Source: Streptomyces sp. NBC_01460 (GTDB lineage Bacteria; Actinomycetota; Actinomycetes; Streptomycetales; Streptomycetaceae). From it: a stretch of 64,000 bases of DNA. Location of the stretch: NCBI RefSeq assembly GCF_036227405.1, contig NZ_CP109473.1:4340001-4404000 (forward strand), in the 5' to 3' direction. The translations under genes were made by a program, and so were the position numbers. The notes under the pieces are model-generated. The model ran no database searches, was not told the DNA's origin, and saw only the letters and a program-made list of their open reading frames with translations. Shown here one piece after another: positions 25,766 through 34,736 of this stretch (the first letter of the stretch is position 1; each line of letters opens with the position of its first letter).

Positions 25766-25981
25766 GTGAACGAGCCTTCGACGCCCGCGAAAGTGAACAG
25801 GGCTCTCGACTGGGCAGGGCTGCCCCTGTCTGTTCTGCTTCTTGCGACCGGCATCAGGGACTACCGCGATGGAGCCTCCATGGGGTGGCCGATCGGCGGA
25901 GGGGTGCTCGTCCTGGTCAGCCTCTGGGTGATCTGCCGAGGGATGCATCGCCGGAGCGGCAGGACCATCGAGTCGCCTTAG
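25766..25981 (+). CDS. Small two-helix membrane protein
   Basis: 71 residues from GTG at 25766, with AGGA seven bases upstream. Two hydrophobic helices (about 17-30 and 41-58, IGGGVLVLVSLWVICRG) and a basic tail. Unknown function. First gene of the chromosome to the right of the element; the 270 bp before it hold only the att repeat and, apparently, a promoter. Confidence 0.55.
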   Translation: MNEPSTPAKVNRALDWAGLPLSVLLLATGIRDYRDGASMGWPIGGGVLVLVSLWVICRGMHRRSGRTIESP

Positions 25982-26232
25982 GGGTGCGGCGGCTCCGTAC
26001 CGCAACCCCGGTAACCGTCCCGGCCGGGAGCGGCCCTGCGGGGCCGAGAGGCGTCGGCCCGTTCTCCCCGGGTCGATGGACGTGCGGCCCGTGTCGGGAG
26101 GCCGAGCTCAGATGATCCTCAGGTTTCGGCCCTCCGGGCTCCACGCGCACGGCCGGGATGCCATGTTCGTCCACGCGGCACTTGATCGTGTGCCGCGTGG
26201 GCCGATGCCAACTGGCTGCTGAGGAGACGGAC

Positions 26233-26343
26233 ATGATCGGGACGATGGATCTGGGTGGTGTGATCGGAGCGCTGGTCACGGTCGCTGTCGTCGGGGGCGT
26301 CGTCGTGGTCGCCGCCAGGCGGTTCTTCGCGCGAGGCCGGTAG
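26233..26343 (+). CDS. 36-residue membrane peptide
   Basis: Start ATG 26233 with GAGGAG upstream, then MIGTMDLGGVIGALVTVAVV and a basic end RRFFARGR. One transmembrane helix. A tiny gene that is plausible because of its ribosome site, not because of any known family. A longer frame to 26158 is not needed. Confidence 0.4.
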   Translation: MIGTMDLGGVIGALVTVAVVGGVVVVAARRFFARGR

Positions 26344-26386
26344 GCCGAGGCCGGGTGCCGGAGCGTGCGTCGGTGTCCCGGGGCGC

Positions 26387-27583
26387 TCAGGCCGTCGCCT
26401 CGGCGGCCGAGCCCTCGGGGGCCGGCTCCTGTACGACGCGGCGGTGCCGGGCCGGTGTTCCGAGCGTCGGGTTGGCGACGGCCCAGGCCGCGCCCTTGCA
26501 GACCAGTTCCTTGTAGACGGCGGCCATCCGGCCGGTCAGGGCCGCCCGGACGGCTCGGTCGTCGGCGGTGACGTACTGGATCAGGCCTTCCTTGCGGCCC
26601 AGTGAGATGCACTGGTTGAAGTAGCGGAGCGGCGTGGTCGGGATCTTCCCGCCCGTCAGGCGTGCGGCGAGTGCGTCGGCTGCCTGCCATGCGGTGGGGG
26701 TGCCCGAGGCGCACGACATCCGCAGCGGCTTGTCGGCGGGGCCCATGGCCATGGCCGCGTCGCCGATGGCGTACACGTCGGGGTGCGAGACCGAGCGCAT
26801 GGTCCGGTCGACCACGATCCGGCCCGTGGCGGTGCTCTCCAGGGTGGTGGCCTTCGCGACCGGGTGGACGGCGAAGCCGGTGGTCCAGACGGTGACCGCG
26901 GACGGGACCGCCGTGCCGTCGGCCGTGGTGACGCGGTCGGCCTCCACGCCGGTGACGGCGGTGTGTTCGTGGACGGTGATGCCGAGCTTGTCGCAGACCT
27001 TCCGCACGTGCGCGCGGCCCTTGGGCGAGAGCCAGTCGCCGAGTTCGCCGCGGGCGGCGAGGGCGACGTCGAGGTCCGGGCGGGCCTCGGCGAGCTCGGT
27101 CGCGGTCTCCAGTCCGGTGAGACCGCCGCCGACGACGAGCACGGGCTGTCCGGCGTCCAGGGCTGCCAGGCGCTCGCGCAGCCGGAGTGCGCCGGGGCGG
27201 CCGGAGACGTCGTGGGCGTGTTCGGTGATGCCGGGTACGTCCTGGGTGTTCCAGCCGCTGCCGAGGGCGTAGACGAGGCTGTCGTACGCCAGTTCCTCGG
27301 TCCCCTCCGTGCCGCTGACGGCGACCGTCCTGCGGTCGGCGTCGACACCGGTGACCTCCGCGAGCCGGAGTTCGACGCCGGTGCCCGCGAACATCTCGAT
27401 GAAGGGCCGGGGCCGGAGGTCCTGGCCGACCGCCAGCTGGTGCATCCGGACCCGCTCGACGAAGTCGGGTTCGGCGTTGACGAGGGTGATGGAGACGTCG
27501 TCCCGGTGCAGGCGCCTGGCGAGGCGCCCGGCAGCGATGGCTCCGGTGTATCCGGCTCCGAGGACGATGATGCGGTGCGTCAT
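26387..27583 (-). CDS. FAD-dependent NAD(P) oxidoreductase (NDH-2-like)
   Basis: 398 residues, pyridine nucleotide-disulfide oxidoreductase fold. FAD Rossmann motif IIVLGAGYTGAIAAG at the N-terminus, second NAD(P) motif VLVVGGGLTGLETATELAE in the middle, and the FAD closing motif VYAIGDAAMA near residue 290. No redox Cys pair, so it resembles type II NADH dehydrogenases or flavin reductases, not disulfide reductases. Start ATG 27583 with GGAGCAGGGAA upstream. It is downstream of, and co-oriented with, the ECF41 sigma gene; such oxidoreductases are usual ECF41 partners. The upstream region has TGTCAGG and CGGTTC at ECF-like spacing. Confidence 0.92.
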   Translation of the reverse strand: MTHRIIVLGAGYTGAIAAGRLARRLHRDDVSITLVNAEPDFVERVRMHQLAVGQDLRPRPFIEMFAGTGVELRLAEVTGVDADRRTVAVSGTEGTEELAYDSLVYALGSGWNTQDVPGITEHAHDVSGRPGALRLRERLAALDAGQPVLVVGGGLTGLETATELAEARPDLDVALAARGELGDWLSPKGRAHVRKVCDKLGITVHEHTAVTGVEADRVTTADGTAVPSAVTVWTTGFAVHPVAKATTLESTATGRIVVDRTMRSVSHPDVYAIGDAAMAMGPADKPLRMSCASGTPTAWQAADALAARLTGGKIPTTPLRYFNQCISLGRKEGLIQYVTADDRAVRAALTGRMAAVYKELVCKGAAWAVANPTLGTPARHRRVVQEPAPEGSAAEATA

Positions 27584-27677
27584 TTCCCTGCTCCTGTCTC
27601 GCGCGGTTTCTGCCCCTTGAACCGGGCAGCCCGCCGATTCCTGACAGGAGAGCGATGTGAAGCAGCTCACACCATGG

Positions 27678-28622
27678 TCAGAAGATGGTGAGCAGGGGCT
27701 CTCCATGGTCCGAGGCCGCCCACTGCCTGGTCGCGCGCTCGAGCTTGTCGGGGTTGACCTGGCTGCGGAACGCGACGATGCCGTCCGCGGTGATCTCCAG
27801 GCAGATGATGCCGACGACCCGGCTGTCGGAGACGGCCACCAGGGCGGGGGCGCCGTTGGCGGTCGTGGCGTGGACCTCGGGGGAGTCGCCGACGTAGGCG
27901 CGTTTGGCCGGGCTCGGCCTGAACAGACCGCGCATGAACTTCGCGACCGCGAGGGCACCCTCGACCGCCCTGGCGCGGGCCGGGACCTTTCCTCCGCCGT
28001 CGCCGATCGCGATGGCGTCGCCGGTGAGCAGCCGGACGAGCGGCTCGGTCCGGCCGCTGGTGGCCGCGGCGAGGAACTCCTCGACGATCCGCCGGGCGGC
28101 GGCCTCGTCGATCTCGGTGCGGGCCTTCCCGTCCGCGACGTGCTTCTTCGCGCGGTGGAGGATCTGCTGGCTGGCGGCCTCGGTGAGGTCGAGGATCTCG
28201 GCGATCTGGCGGTGCGGGTAGTCGAAGGCCTCCCGCAGCACGTACACCGCCCGCTCGTTGGGGGAGAGGCGCTCCATGAGGGCGAGGACGGCGTACGAGA
28301 CGGATTCGCGCTGCTCGGCGGTTTCGGCAGGGCCGAGCATCGGGTCCCCGGCGAGCAGCGGCTCGGGCAGCCACTGGCCCACATAGGTCTCGCGCCGGGC
28401 GCGGGCCGAGGTGAGCTGGTTGAGGCAGAGGTTGGTGAGGACCTTCGTCAGCCAGGCCTCGGGGACCTCGATACGTCCGGTGTCGGCGGCCTGCCAGCGC
28501 AGGAACGTGTCCTGCACGGCGTCCTCGGCATCGCTCGCGGAGCCGAGGAGGCGGTAGGCGATGGCCTCCAGGCGGGGCATGGCGGCCTCGAACCGGTCCG
28601 TGTCGTTCATGGTCAGAGCCAT
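27678..28622 (-). CDS. ECF41-type sigma factor with SnoaL-like C-terminus
   Basis: 314 residues (ATG 28622; ATG 28610 possible). Sigma-2 region (about 10-75, AIAYRLLGSASDAEDAVQDT), sigma-4 region (about 115-165, SPNERAVYVLREAFDYPHRQ), then a SnoaL/NTF2-like extension. The linker motif WLPEPL, DGGGK and the NPDK motif near the C-terminus are the hallmarks of the ECF41 group, in which the extension rather than an anti-sigma factor controls activity. It likely drives its own and the oxidoreductase gene. Confidence 0.93.
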   Translation of the reverse strand: MALTMNDTDRFEAAMPRLEAIAYRLLGSASDAEDAVQDTFLRWQAADTGRIEVPEAWLTKVLTNLCLNQLTSARARRETYVGQWLPEPLLAGDPMLGPAETAEQRESVSYAVLALMERLSPNERAVYVLREAFDYPHRQIAEILDLTEAASQQILHRAKKHVADGKARTEIDEAAARRIVEEFLAAATSGRTEPLVRLLTGDAIAIGDGGGKVPARARAVEGALAVAKFMRGLFRPSPAKRAYVGDSPEVHATTANGAPALVAVSDSRVVGIICLEITADGIVAFRSQVNPDKLERATRQWAASDHGEPLLTIF

Positions 28623-28703
28623 GGCCCGGATCCTAGCCCTCACCCCGCGTAGGGGCCGGTCCCCCGCGACCGCCGGGCGCGGGGCAGACAGGGGGCGGGC
28701 GCG

Positions 28704-29123
28704 TCAGCCGGTTCCTCGGCCCGCGCCGTGTCCTCCGCCGTTCCGTCTCAGGGCGGCGATGCCGAGGGCGAGGCCGGCCGTCGTGACGAGGCTTCCCGCC
28801 ACGATCATGCCCACGCCGACGACGAAGAGGCCGCTGGAGTCGTCCGACCAGTCGTAGAAGGAGGCGACTCCCAGGCCGCCCGTGATGCCGAGCACCGCGC
28901 CCGCGATGTTCTGCCGGGACGCCGCCCAGTACAGGGGTGCCAGCAGGGTCAGCACCAGCCCGATCACCTGCCACGCCTCGTAGGGTCCGGAGACCGATCC
29001 GTCGGGGTGGACGTCGCGGTGCTGGTCCCAGCCGAGCCAGGCGGCCCACAGCGCGAGTGTGGCGAGGAAGGGCAGCAGGGCCGTCCACAGCTGGTGGGAG
29101 GCGTTCCGAAGAGGTGTTCGCAT
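28704..29123 (-). CDS. Four-helix membrane protein
   Basis: 139 residues with four hydrophobic segments (about 14-32, 52-70, 76-92 and 98-122) and a Gly-rich basic tail. The segment DQHRDVHPDGSVSGPYEAWQ lies in the first outside loop. Unknown function. Confidence 0.8.
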   Translation of the reverse strand: MRTPLRNASHQLWTALLPFLATLALWAAWLGWDQHRDVHPDGSVSGPYEAWQVIGLVLTLLAPLYWAASRQNIAGAVLGITGGLGVASFYDWSDDSSGLFVVGVGMIVAGSLVTTAGLALGIAALRRNGGGHGAGRGTG

Positions 29124-29246
29124 GGGTCGAGCTTCCCGGCTCGCGGCGCGGTGTGCCGGAGCGCAGGTACTCGTTCACGCCTGAGTACTTCAGCCATGAA
29201 CCCATGAACCCTGGTCCATGACCCGGCCCGTGGGCGGTGGCCGGGG

Positions 29247-30015
29247 TCAGCGGGCGTACGAGCCGAGGCCGATCAGGCAGTACACGTATGATGCGTTGAG
29301 GGTCGCTCCGTTGAGGGTGTAGCGGTACGAGAACGCGTACTGCGTGCGTGCCTCGGCGTCGCACCGGCTCATGTCCGACGTGGCGGGGATCGTCCGGATC
29401 ACCTGGTAGTGGGCGTCGGGGGCCGAGCAGGAGACCTCGTCGACACCGCTGACCTCCTGAGCCGTGGTGGAGTCCGGCAGGGTCCCGTTGAGGCAGGTCC
29501 CGGATTCGTACGGGTCGGGCTCTTCAGCACCCGTGTCGTACGGGTCTTCGAACGGGTCCTCCGTGTAGGTGTCCCCCGCGTCCTCCGTCTCCTCGGCTGC
29601 GGGTTCTGCGGTCTCCTCGGGTGTGGGCTCCTCGCTGTACGGGTCCCCGGTCTCCTCGGCTTCCGTTGCCTCCGCGTACGGGTCGGACGTGGAGGAGGCG
29701 TACGCGGAGGAGCCGGACGAGGGGCCGGTGGACGTGCCGTCGTCGTCGAGTCCGGTGGCCAGGAACACCGCCGACGCGACGACGGCGGCGATCCCGAGCA
29801 GCCCCAGCCGTGCGGGGCCGCTCGACAGGGCGCCCCGGGTGACCCGGATACGCAGGAGCACCTCCCGGCCGTTCACCTGGGCCCGGACGAGGTCGCCGTC
29901 GTCGGCGGGCGGGATGCGGATGCGGGTGGCCCCGGTCGGCAGGGGGACGGTGACGACCGCGCCTTCGGCGGCCTGCCGGAGGCGAGAGCGAGAGCGGGAT
30001 CTCCGGTGAGGACAC
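29247..30015 (-). CDS. Acidic membrane-anchored protein with apparent N-terminal frameshift
   Basis: The continuous frame 29247-29876 (GTG start) gives 209 residues: RIRV beta end, one transmembrane helix (LGLLGIAAVVASAVFLATGL), an acidic Pro/Glu/Thr linker (about 45-115) and a Cys-containing extracellular domain (TCLNGTLPD, DEVSCSAPD, SRCDAEART, YVYCLIGL) like the LppU/SCO3897-type proteins. Upstream in the same frame, without a start codon, is AEGAVVTVPLPTGATRIRIP and PADDGDLVRAQV, the usual N-terminal cytoplasmic domain of this family; in the other frame GTG 30015 begins SSPEIPLSLSP. Joining them needs one base change in length near 29990. Either a real mutation or a sequencing error. Confidence 0.65.
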
Positions 30016-30055
30016 GAGGGTCAGTGTGGACGGACCGTCACTCGACTGGAGGAAC

Positions 30056-30078
30056 TTTCTAGAAAACCACTCTAGAAA
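30056..30078. promoter_or_regulatory. AT-rich inverted repeat
   Basis: TTTCTAGA and TCTAGAAA with a 7-nt spacer; the left half is the perfect palindrome TTTCTAGAAA. Conspicuous in this G+C-rich setting, between divergent genes (30015 and 30271). A possible operator. Confidence 0.4.
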
Positions 30079-30270
30079 TACGCACGCCGTCGAGACGCGG
30101 TCCCCCATGTTCCCCCACCCCGACGGGGCATCGGCCGAGGCCGCCGCTTCGTTAAGGTTTCTCCGGCTCGCGGCCGCGGGGTACCGCCCCTTGCCGGACC
30201 GTCCTGGGCCGACCGCCCCCGAGGAGACCGACATGCGCCCACACCTCCACACCCTCCGTGCGGGCCGGGC

Positions 30271-31161
30271 ATGAGCGGCTGGAGGTGTACCGGGCTGCGC
30301 TGGCCCCACCACGGCGGGCCCGAGCTCGGATGGGCGCGGAGCGACCGGTCCGGGCAGGGGCGGGTGAGCGTCCTGGCGTACGGCAAGGAGCTCGGGTTCC
30401 GGGCCGTCGGGGAGCGGCACTGCGTGGGGGCGCGGGACAACCCGTGTCCGGTCGGGGCCGTGGTGCCCGCGCGGAGCACGGGGGCGCGGTGCGAGGAGTG
30501 CGCGCGCCTGGACCGGGCCCACTCCGTGGCCGCCGACACGATCGCCGACGACCCGCGCCCGTACCGCGTCTACCTGGCCTGGTTCGGGCCGGGCATGGTC
30601 AAGGTGGGGATCACCGGGGAGGCGCGGGAGGCCGCGCGGCTGCGGGAGCAGGGAGCGGTGGTGTTCAGCTGGCTGGGGCGCGGGCCACTGATGGCCGCGC
30701 GGCGCACGGAGGAGCTGTTGCGCACGGCGCTCGGGGTGCCCGACCGGATCCCGTACGCACGCAAGCGGGCGGTCCGCGGCGAGCTGCCCGGGGTGGCGGA
30801 GCGGGCCGCCGAGATCGAAGGCCTCTACCGGCGGGCCGCCGCGCTGGAGGGTGCCGGATGGCCGGAGGCGCTGGAACGGCTGCCGTTCGAGGCGGTCGAT
30901 CACGCCGGGGTGTTCGAGCTGGCCGGCGCGGGGCCGGCCGCGCGCGTGGTGACAGGGCTCGCGGACGGCGGGGTGGTGGCCGGGCGACTGGTCGCGGCGG
31001 CCGGACCCGATCTCCACCTGGAGACCGCGGCCGACGGGATCGTCGTCCTGGACACACGGCTCGTCACCGGCTGGGACCTGGTGGGAGCCGACGCGCGGGC
31101 GGGGACGAGCGTGCCGACCGTGGCCGTGGGGGGCGGTGGTGTGCAGGACGGGCTGTTCTGA
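30271..31161 (+). CDS. DUF2797 domain protein
   Basis: 296 residues. The N-terminal part has Cys residues (ERHCVGARDNPCPVG, GARCEECARLD) that may bind zinc; the core YRVYLAWFGPGMVKVGITGE and ARRTEELLRTALGVPDRIPY are the DUF2797 signature, a GIY-YIG-like alpha/beta domain. Unknown biochemical role. ATG 30271; no overlap with the small upstream frame that I reject. Confidence 0.85.
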   Translation: MSGWRCTGLRWPHHGGPELGWARSDRSGQGRVSVLAYGKELGFRAVGERHCVGARDNPCPVGAVVPARSTGARCEECARLDRAHSVAADTIADDPRPYRVYLAWFGPGMVKVGITGEAREAARLREQGAVVFSWLGRGPLMAARRTEELLRTALGVPDRIPYARKRAVRGELPGVAERAAEIEGLYRRAAALEGAGWPEALERLPFEAVDHAGVFELAGAGPAARVVTGLADGGVVAGRLVAAAGPDLHLETAADGIVVLDTRLVTGWDLVGADARAGTSVPTVAVGGGGVQDGLF

Positions 31162-31189
31162 GATCGTCGCCGGGATCGTTCCTGGAGCC

Positions 31190-31259
31190 GTACGAGACGT
31201 GCGAGACGTACGAGACGTACGAGACGTACGAGACATGCGAGACGTACGAGACATGCGAG
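31190..31259 (+). repeat. Nine-bp tandem repeats
   Basis: About eight copies of a 9-bp unit based on GTACGAGAC, with variants GTGCGAGAC and ATGCGAGAC, in the gap between two genes. In one frame they would read Glu-Thr-Tyr repeats, but no gene covers them. Confidence 0.85.
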
Positions 31260-31272
31260 TTGGGTGGGTCGG

Positions 31273-32154
31273 ATGGGTGGCGAGGACGGTGACCGTGAGG
31301 ACGTGGTGCGGTTCTGGAAGCGGCTCGGGCTGCCCGGGATCATCGACGTCCACACGCACTTCATGCCGGAGCGGGTGCTCAGCAAGGTGTGGGCGTACTT
31401 CGACGCGGCGGGCCCGCTGACCGGGCTGGAGTGGCCCATCACCTACCGGCGGGCGGAGGACGAACGCCTCGCGCTGCTGCGGTCGTTCGGTGTGCTCCGG
31501 TTCACCTCGATGCTCTACCCCCACAAGGCCGGCATGGCTGCCTGGCTGAACGGCTGGGCGGCCGGGTTCGCGGCACGCGTGCCGGACTGTCTGCACACCG
31601 CGACCTTCTTCCCCGAGGAGGGTGTGGAGACCTATGTGCGCGAGGCGGTCGAGGCGGGCGCGCGCGTCTTCAAGTCACATCTCCAGGTGGGGGCCTACGA
31701 CCCGAACGATCCGCTCCTGGAGCCGGTGTGGGGGCTGCTGGCGGAGGCCGGGATCCCGGTGGTGACGCACTGCGGTTCCGGGCCGGCACCCGGCGCCTTC
31801 ACCGGCCCGGGGCCGATCGGCCGGCTGCTCTCCCGCCACCCCCGGCTGAAGCTGGTGGTGGCGCACATGGGGATGCCGGAGTACCCGGAGTTCCTGGAGC
31901 TGGCAGCGGCGTACCCGGGGGTCCGACTCGACACGACCATGGCGTTCACCGACTTCACCGAGGACTTCATGCCGTTCCCGGCCGCCGAGCACGGCCGTCT
32001 GGCGGATCTGGGGGACCGGATCCTGCTGGGCACGGACTTCCCGAACATCCCGTACCCGTACGTGCACCAGCTGTACGCCCTGGAGCGGCTGGGGCTGGGC
32101 GACGCCTGGCTGCGGGCGGTCTGCCACGGGAACGCGACCGCGCTGTTCCGGTGA
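31273..32154 (+). CDS. Amidohydrolase family 2 (metal-dependent hydrolase)
   Basis: 293 residues, TIM-barrel amidohydrolase of the decarboxylase/lactone hydrolase type (PF04909). Seen: IIDVHTHFMP (two metal His), HCGSGPAPG, VVAHMGMPE and GTDFPN, the expected metal and catalytic positions. Substrate unknown. Start ATG 31273 or GTG 31264; the repeat array lies just upstream. Cytoplasmic, monocistronic. Confidence 0.88.
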   Translation: MGGEDGDREDVVRFWKRLGLPGIIDVHTHFMPERVLSKVWAYFDAAGPLTGLEWPITYRRAEDERLALLRSFGVLRFTSMLYPHKAGMAAWLNGWAAGFAARVPDCLHTATFFPEEGVETYVREAVEAGARVFKSHLQVGAYDPNDPLLEPVWGLLAEAGIPVVTHCGSGPAPGAFTGPGPIGRLLSRHPRLKLVVAHMGMPEYPEFLELAAAYPGVRLDTTMAFTDFTEDFMPFPAAEHGRLADLGDRILLGTDFPNIPYPYVHQLYALERLGLGDAWLRAVCHGNATALFR

Positions 32155-32237
32155 GGAGAGCCGCCCGGGCGGCGTTTCTCAGCGAATTCACAGGTGGGCG
32201 AAAGCTCGCTCTCACGGCCGTCTCACAGGCTTGAGCC

Positions 32238-32975
32238 ATGACGACGACCTCGCCCCAGGGGCGTACAGAACTGCTCAGGCCCGACCGCAGCCCCGTCCGG
32301 GTGCTGGTCGTGGACGACGAGGCCCCGCTCGCCGAGCTGCTCTCCATGGCCCTGCGCTACGAGGGGTGGGAGGTGCGCAGCGCCGGGGACGGCGCGAACG
32401 CGCTCCGCACGGCGCGCGACTTCCGTCCGGACGCGGTGATCCTCGATGTGATGCTGCCCGACATGGACGGACTCGCCGTGCTCGGCCGGCTGCGGCGCGA
32501 GCTCTCCGACGTGCCCGTGCTGTTCCTGACCGCACGGGACGCGGTGGAGGACCGGATCGCCGGGCTCACGGCGGGCGGTGACGACTACGTGACCAAGCCG
32601 TTCAGCCTGGAGGAGGTCGTGGCACGGCTGCGCGGGCTGATCCGCCGGTCCGGCACCGCCTCCGTGCGCAGCGAGTCGACGCTCGCCGTCGGCGACCTGG
32701 TGCTGGACGAGGACAGCCACGAGGTGAGCCGGGGCGACGACTCGATCCATCTCACGGCGACCGAGTTCGAGCTGCTCCGCTTCCTGATGCGCAATCCGCG
32801 CCGGGTGCTGAGCAAGGCGCAGATCCTGGACCGGGTCTGGAACTACGACTTCGGCGGCCAGGCGAACGTCGTCGAGCTGTACATCTCCTACCTGCGCAAG
32901 AAGATCGACGCGGGGCGCACCCCGATGATCCACACCCGGCGTGGGGCGGGATACCTCATCAAGCCGGGTGAGTAG
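32238..32975 (+). CDS. OmpR/PhoB-type response regulator
   Basis: 245 residues. Receiver domain (about 20-135) with the acidic pair in VLVVDDE, phospho-acceptor Asp in VILDVMLPD, Thr in FLTARD and Lys in TKPF; winged-helix DNA-binding domain (about 145-240; TATEFELLRFLMRNPRRVLS, YLRKKID, RRGAGYLI). It is followed by its kinase gene with almost no gap and then the glycosyltransferase genes, suggesting the system controls or senses cell-surface glycosylation or cell-envelope state. Confidence 0.96.
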   Translation: MTTTSPQGRTELLRPDRSPVRVLVVDDEAPLAELLSMALRYEGWEVRSAGDGANALRTARDFRPDAVILDVMLPDMDGLAVLGRLRRELSDVPVLFLTARDAVEDRIAGLTAGGDDYVTKPFSLEEVVARLRGLIRRSGTASVRSESTLAVGDLVLDEDSHEVSRGDDSIHLTATEFELLRFLMRNPRRVLSKAQILDRVWNYDFGGQANVVELYISYLRKKIDAGRTPMIHTRRGAGYLIKPGE

Positions 32976-32979
32976 CCCT

Positions 32980-34710
32980 GTGAGCAGGAAGGACACGGGC
33001 CGCCCCTGGACGCTGAGGACCCGGCTCGTCGTGTACGCGGTGACGCTCATCGCGGTCGTCGCGGCGGTGATCGGCTCGGTCACCGCCATCGCCTTCCACG
33101 AGTACATGTACGGAAAGCTGGACGGCCAGCTGCACGACATGGCCATGGTGGCCAAGGCACCCCCGCCGGGCAGCGGCAAGGGCCTTCGAGGGGGCCCGGA
33201 GGGCGACAGCGAGGAACCGCTGGCCTTCATCGGCAGGGGCACCCCCGACACGTTCGGCGCCGTGGTCTCCGACGGTTCCGTCACCGCGTCGAAGGTGATC
33301 AAGGGGCCGGACGCCCGAGAGAGCGCCCAGGAGCTGACCGGCGCGCAGGAGGACGCCCTCGAGGCCGCCGACGTGGCCCCGGACGGCGCAGCCCACGACG
33401 TCGAGCTCCCCGGCCTGGGCGGCTACCGCGTGCAGGTCGTCCCGTCGGGCGCCGGTGCGTCCGTCCTGGTCGGCATCCCCACGGCCGAGGTGGACAAGGC
33501 CGTCAACACTCTGATCCTCGTCGAGGTCTGTGTCACCGGGGCCGGGCTCATCGCCGCCGGGATCGCGGGTGCCGCCATGGTCGGTGTCGCCCTGCGCCCG
33601 CTGCGCAGGGTGGCGGCCACCGCGACCCGTGTCTCCGAACTCCCGCTGCACAGCGGTGAGGTCGCCCTCCTCGAACGGGTCCCGGAGGCGGAGGCCGATC
33701 CGCGCACCGAGGTCGGGCAGGTCGGAGCGGCCCTCAACAGGATGCTGGGCCACGTCGGTTCGGCCCTGGACGCCCGGCAGAAGAGCGAGACACGGGTCCG
33801 GCAGTTCGTCGCGGACGCCAGCCATGAGCTGCGGACCCCGCTCGCCTCGATCCGCGGGTACGCCGAACTGACCCGGCGCGGGCGGGAGAACGCCGGCCCC
33901 GACACCCGGCACGCGCTGGGCCGGATCGAGTCCGAGGCGGAGCGGATGACGGGCATGGTCGAGGACCTGCTGCTCCTGGCGCGCCTCGACGCGGGACGCC
34001 CGCTCTCCTACGAGAGCACCGATCTCTCCCCGCTCGTCATCGACGCGGTGAGCGATGCCAGGGTCACGGACCGCGCCTCGGGCGGTGCCGCCGGAGCCGG
34101 TCACCACTGGCGCCTGGAGCTGCCGGAGGTGCCCGCGACCGTGCTCGCCGATCCGACCAGGATCCAGCAGGTGCTGGTCAACCTGCTCGCGAACGCCCGT
34201 ACGCACACACCGCCGGGGACCACTGTGACCGTCCGCGTGCGTGAGGCGCGCGGGGATGTTCCCTGGGTGACCCTCGAGGTCCAGGACGACGGGCCCGGCA
34301 TCCCCGCCGAACTGCAGCCACGCGTCTTCGAACGGTTCGCGCGCGGCGACGCCTCGCGCTCCCGCCATGCCGGATCGACGGGGCTCGGCCTCGCCATCGT
34401 GCAGGCCGTCGTCGCCGCCCACGGAGGGGTGGCGGAGGTGCGTTCCGTGCCCGGGAACACGGTGTTCGCCGTCCATCTGCCGGCGGATTCGGTGTACGGG
34501 GGGTACGGGCCGAACGGCTCCACGGACGAGCCCCCGGCCGGCCCGGCGCACCCCGGGAACCCTCCCCTGGCGGATCCGGGCGGCTCCCCGTACGCGCCCG
34601 TGGCGGGTCAGGGCCACGTCCCGTACGCGCCCGTGGCGGGTCAGGGCCACGTCCCGTACGCGCCTCTGGCGCACTCACAGGCGGACCACAGGCTCAGCAC
34701 ACGGATGTGA
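32980..34710 (+). CDS. Sensor histidine kinase
   Basis: 576 residues. Transmembrane helix near 12-35, an extracytoplasmic sensor part (about 40-170), second helix (about 180-205), HAMP linker, H-box DASHELRTPLASI, N-box LVNLLANARTHTP, G1 DDGPGIP and G2 GSTGLGLAIV. The C-terminus has a Pro/Gly-rich tail with 11-residue repeats (PYAPVAGQGHV). GTG start at 32980, 4 bp after the regulator stop (GTG 32968 overlapping it is possible). Confidence 0.95.
   Translation: MSRKDTGRPWTLRTRLVVYAVTLIAVVAAVIGSVTAIAFHEYMYGKLDGQLHDMAMVAKAPPPGSGKGLRGGPEGDSEEPLAFIGRGTPDTFGAVVSDGSVTASKVIKGPDARESAQELTGAQEDALEAADVAPDGAAHDVELPGLGGYRVQVVPSGAGASVLVGIPTAEVDKAVNTLILVEVCVTGAGLIAAGIAGAAMVGVALRPLRRVAATATRVSELPLHSGEVALLERVPEAEADPRTEVGQVGAALNRMLGHVGSALDARQKSETRVRQFVADASHELRTPLASIRGYAELTRRGRENAGPDTRHALGRIESEAERMTGMVEDLLLLARLDAGRPLSYESTDLSPLVIDAVSDARVTDRASGGAAGAGHHWRLELPEVPATVLADPTRIQQVLVNLLANARTHTPPGTTVTVRVREARGDVPWVTLEVQDDGPGIPAELQPRVFERFARGDASRSRHAGSTGLGLAIVQAVVAAHGGVAEVRSVPGNTVFAVHLPADSVYGGYGPNGSTDEPPAGPAHPGNPPLADPGGSPYAPVAGQGHVPYAPVAGQGHVPYAPLAHSQADHRLSTRM
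34588..34667 (+). repeat. 33-bp tandem repeat in the kinase tail
   Basis: Two complete and one partial copy of a 33-bp unit (starts at 34588, 34621, 34654) encoding PYAPVAGQGHV. In-frame repeats of this kind vary in number among strains. Confidence 0.85.
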
Positions 34711-34736
34711 CAGCGCGGTTGGCGAGTGTCTGTGTC

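Noticed and set aside
30026..30274. Small frame before the DUF2797 gene
   Set aside because: No family, no ribosome-binding site, and it crosses the palindromic intergenic region; it ends on the DUF2797 start by chance.
31190..31259. Tandem repeats considered as a CRISPR array
   Set aside because: Units are only 9 bp and directly adjacent, with no spacers and no cas genes.
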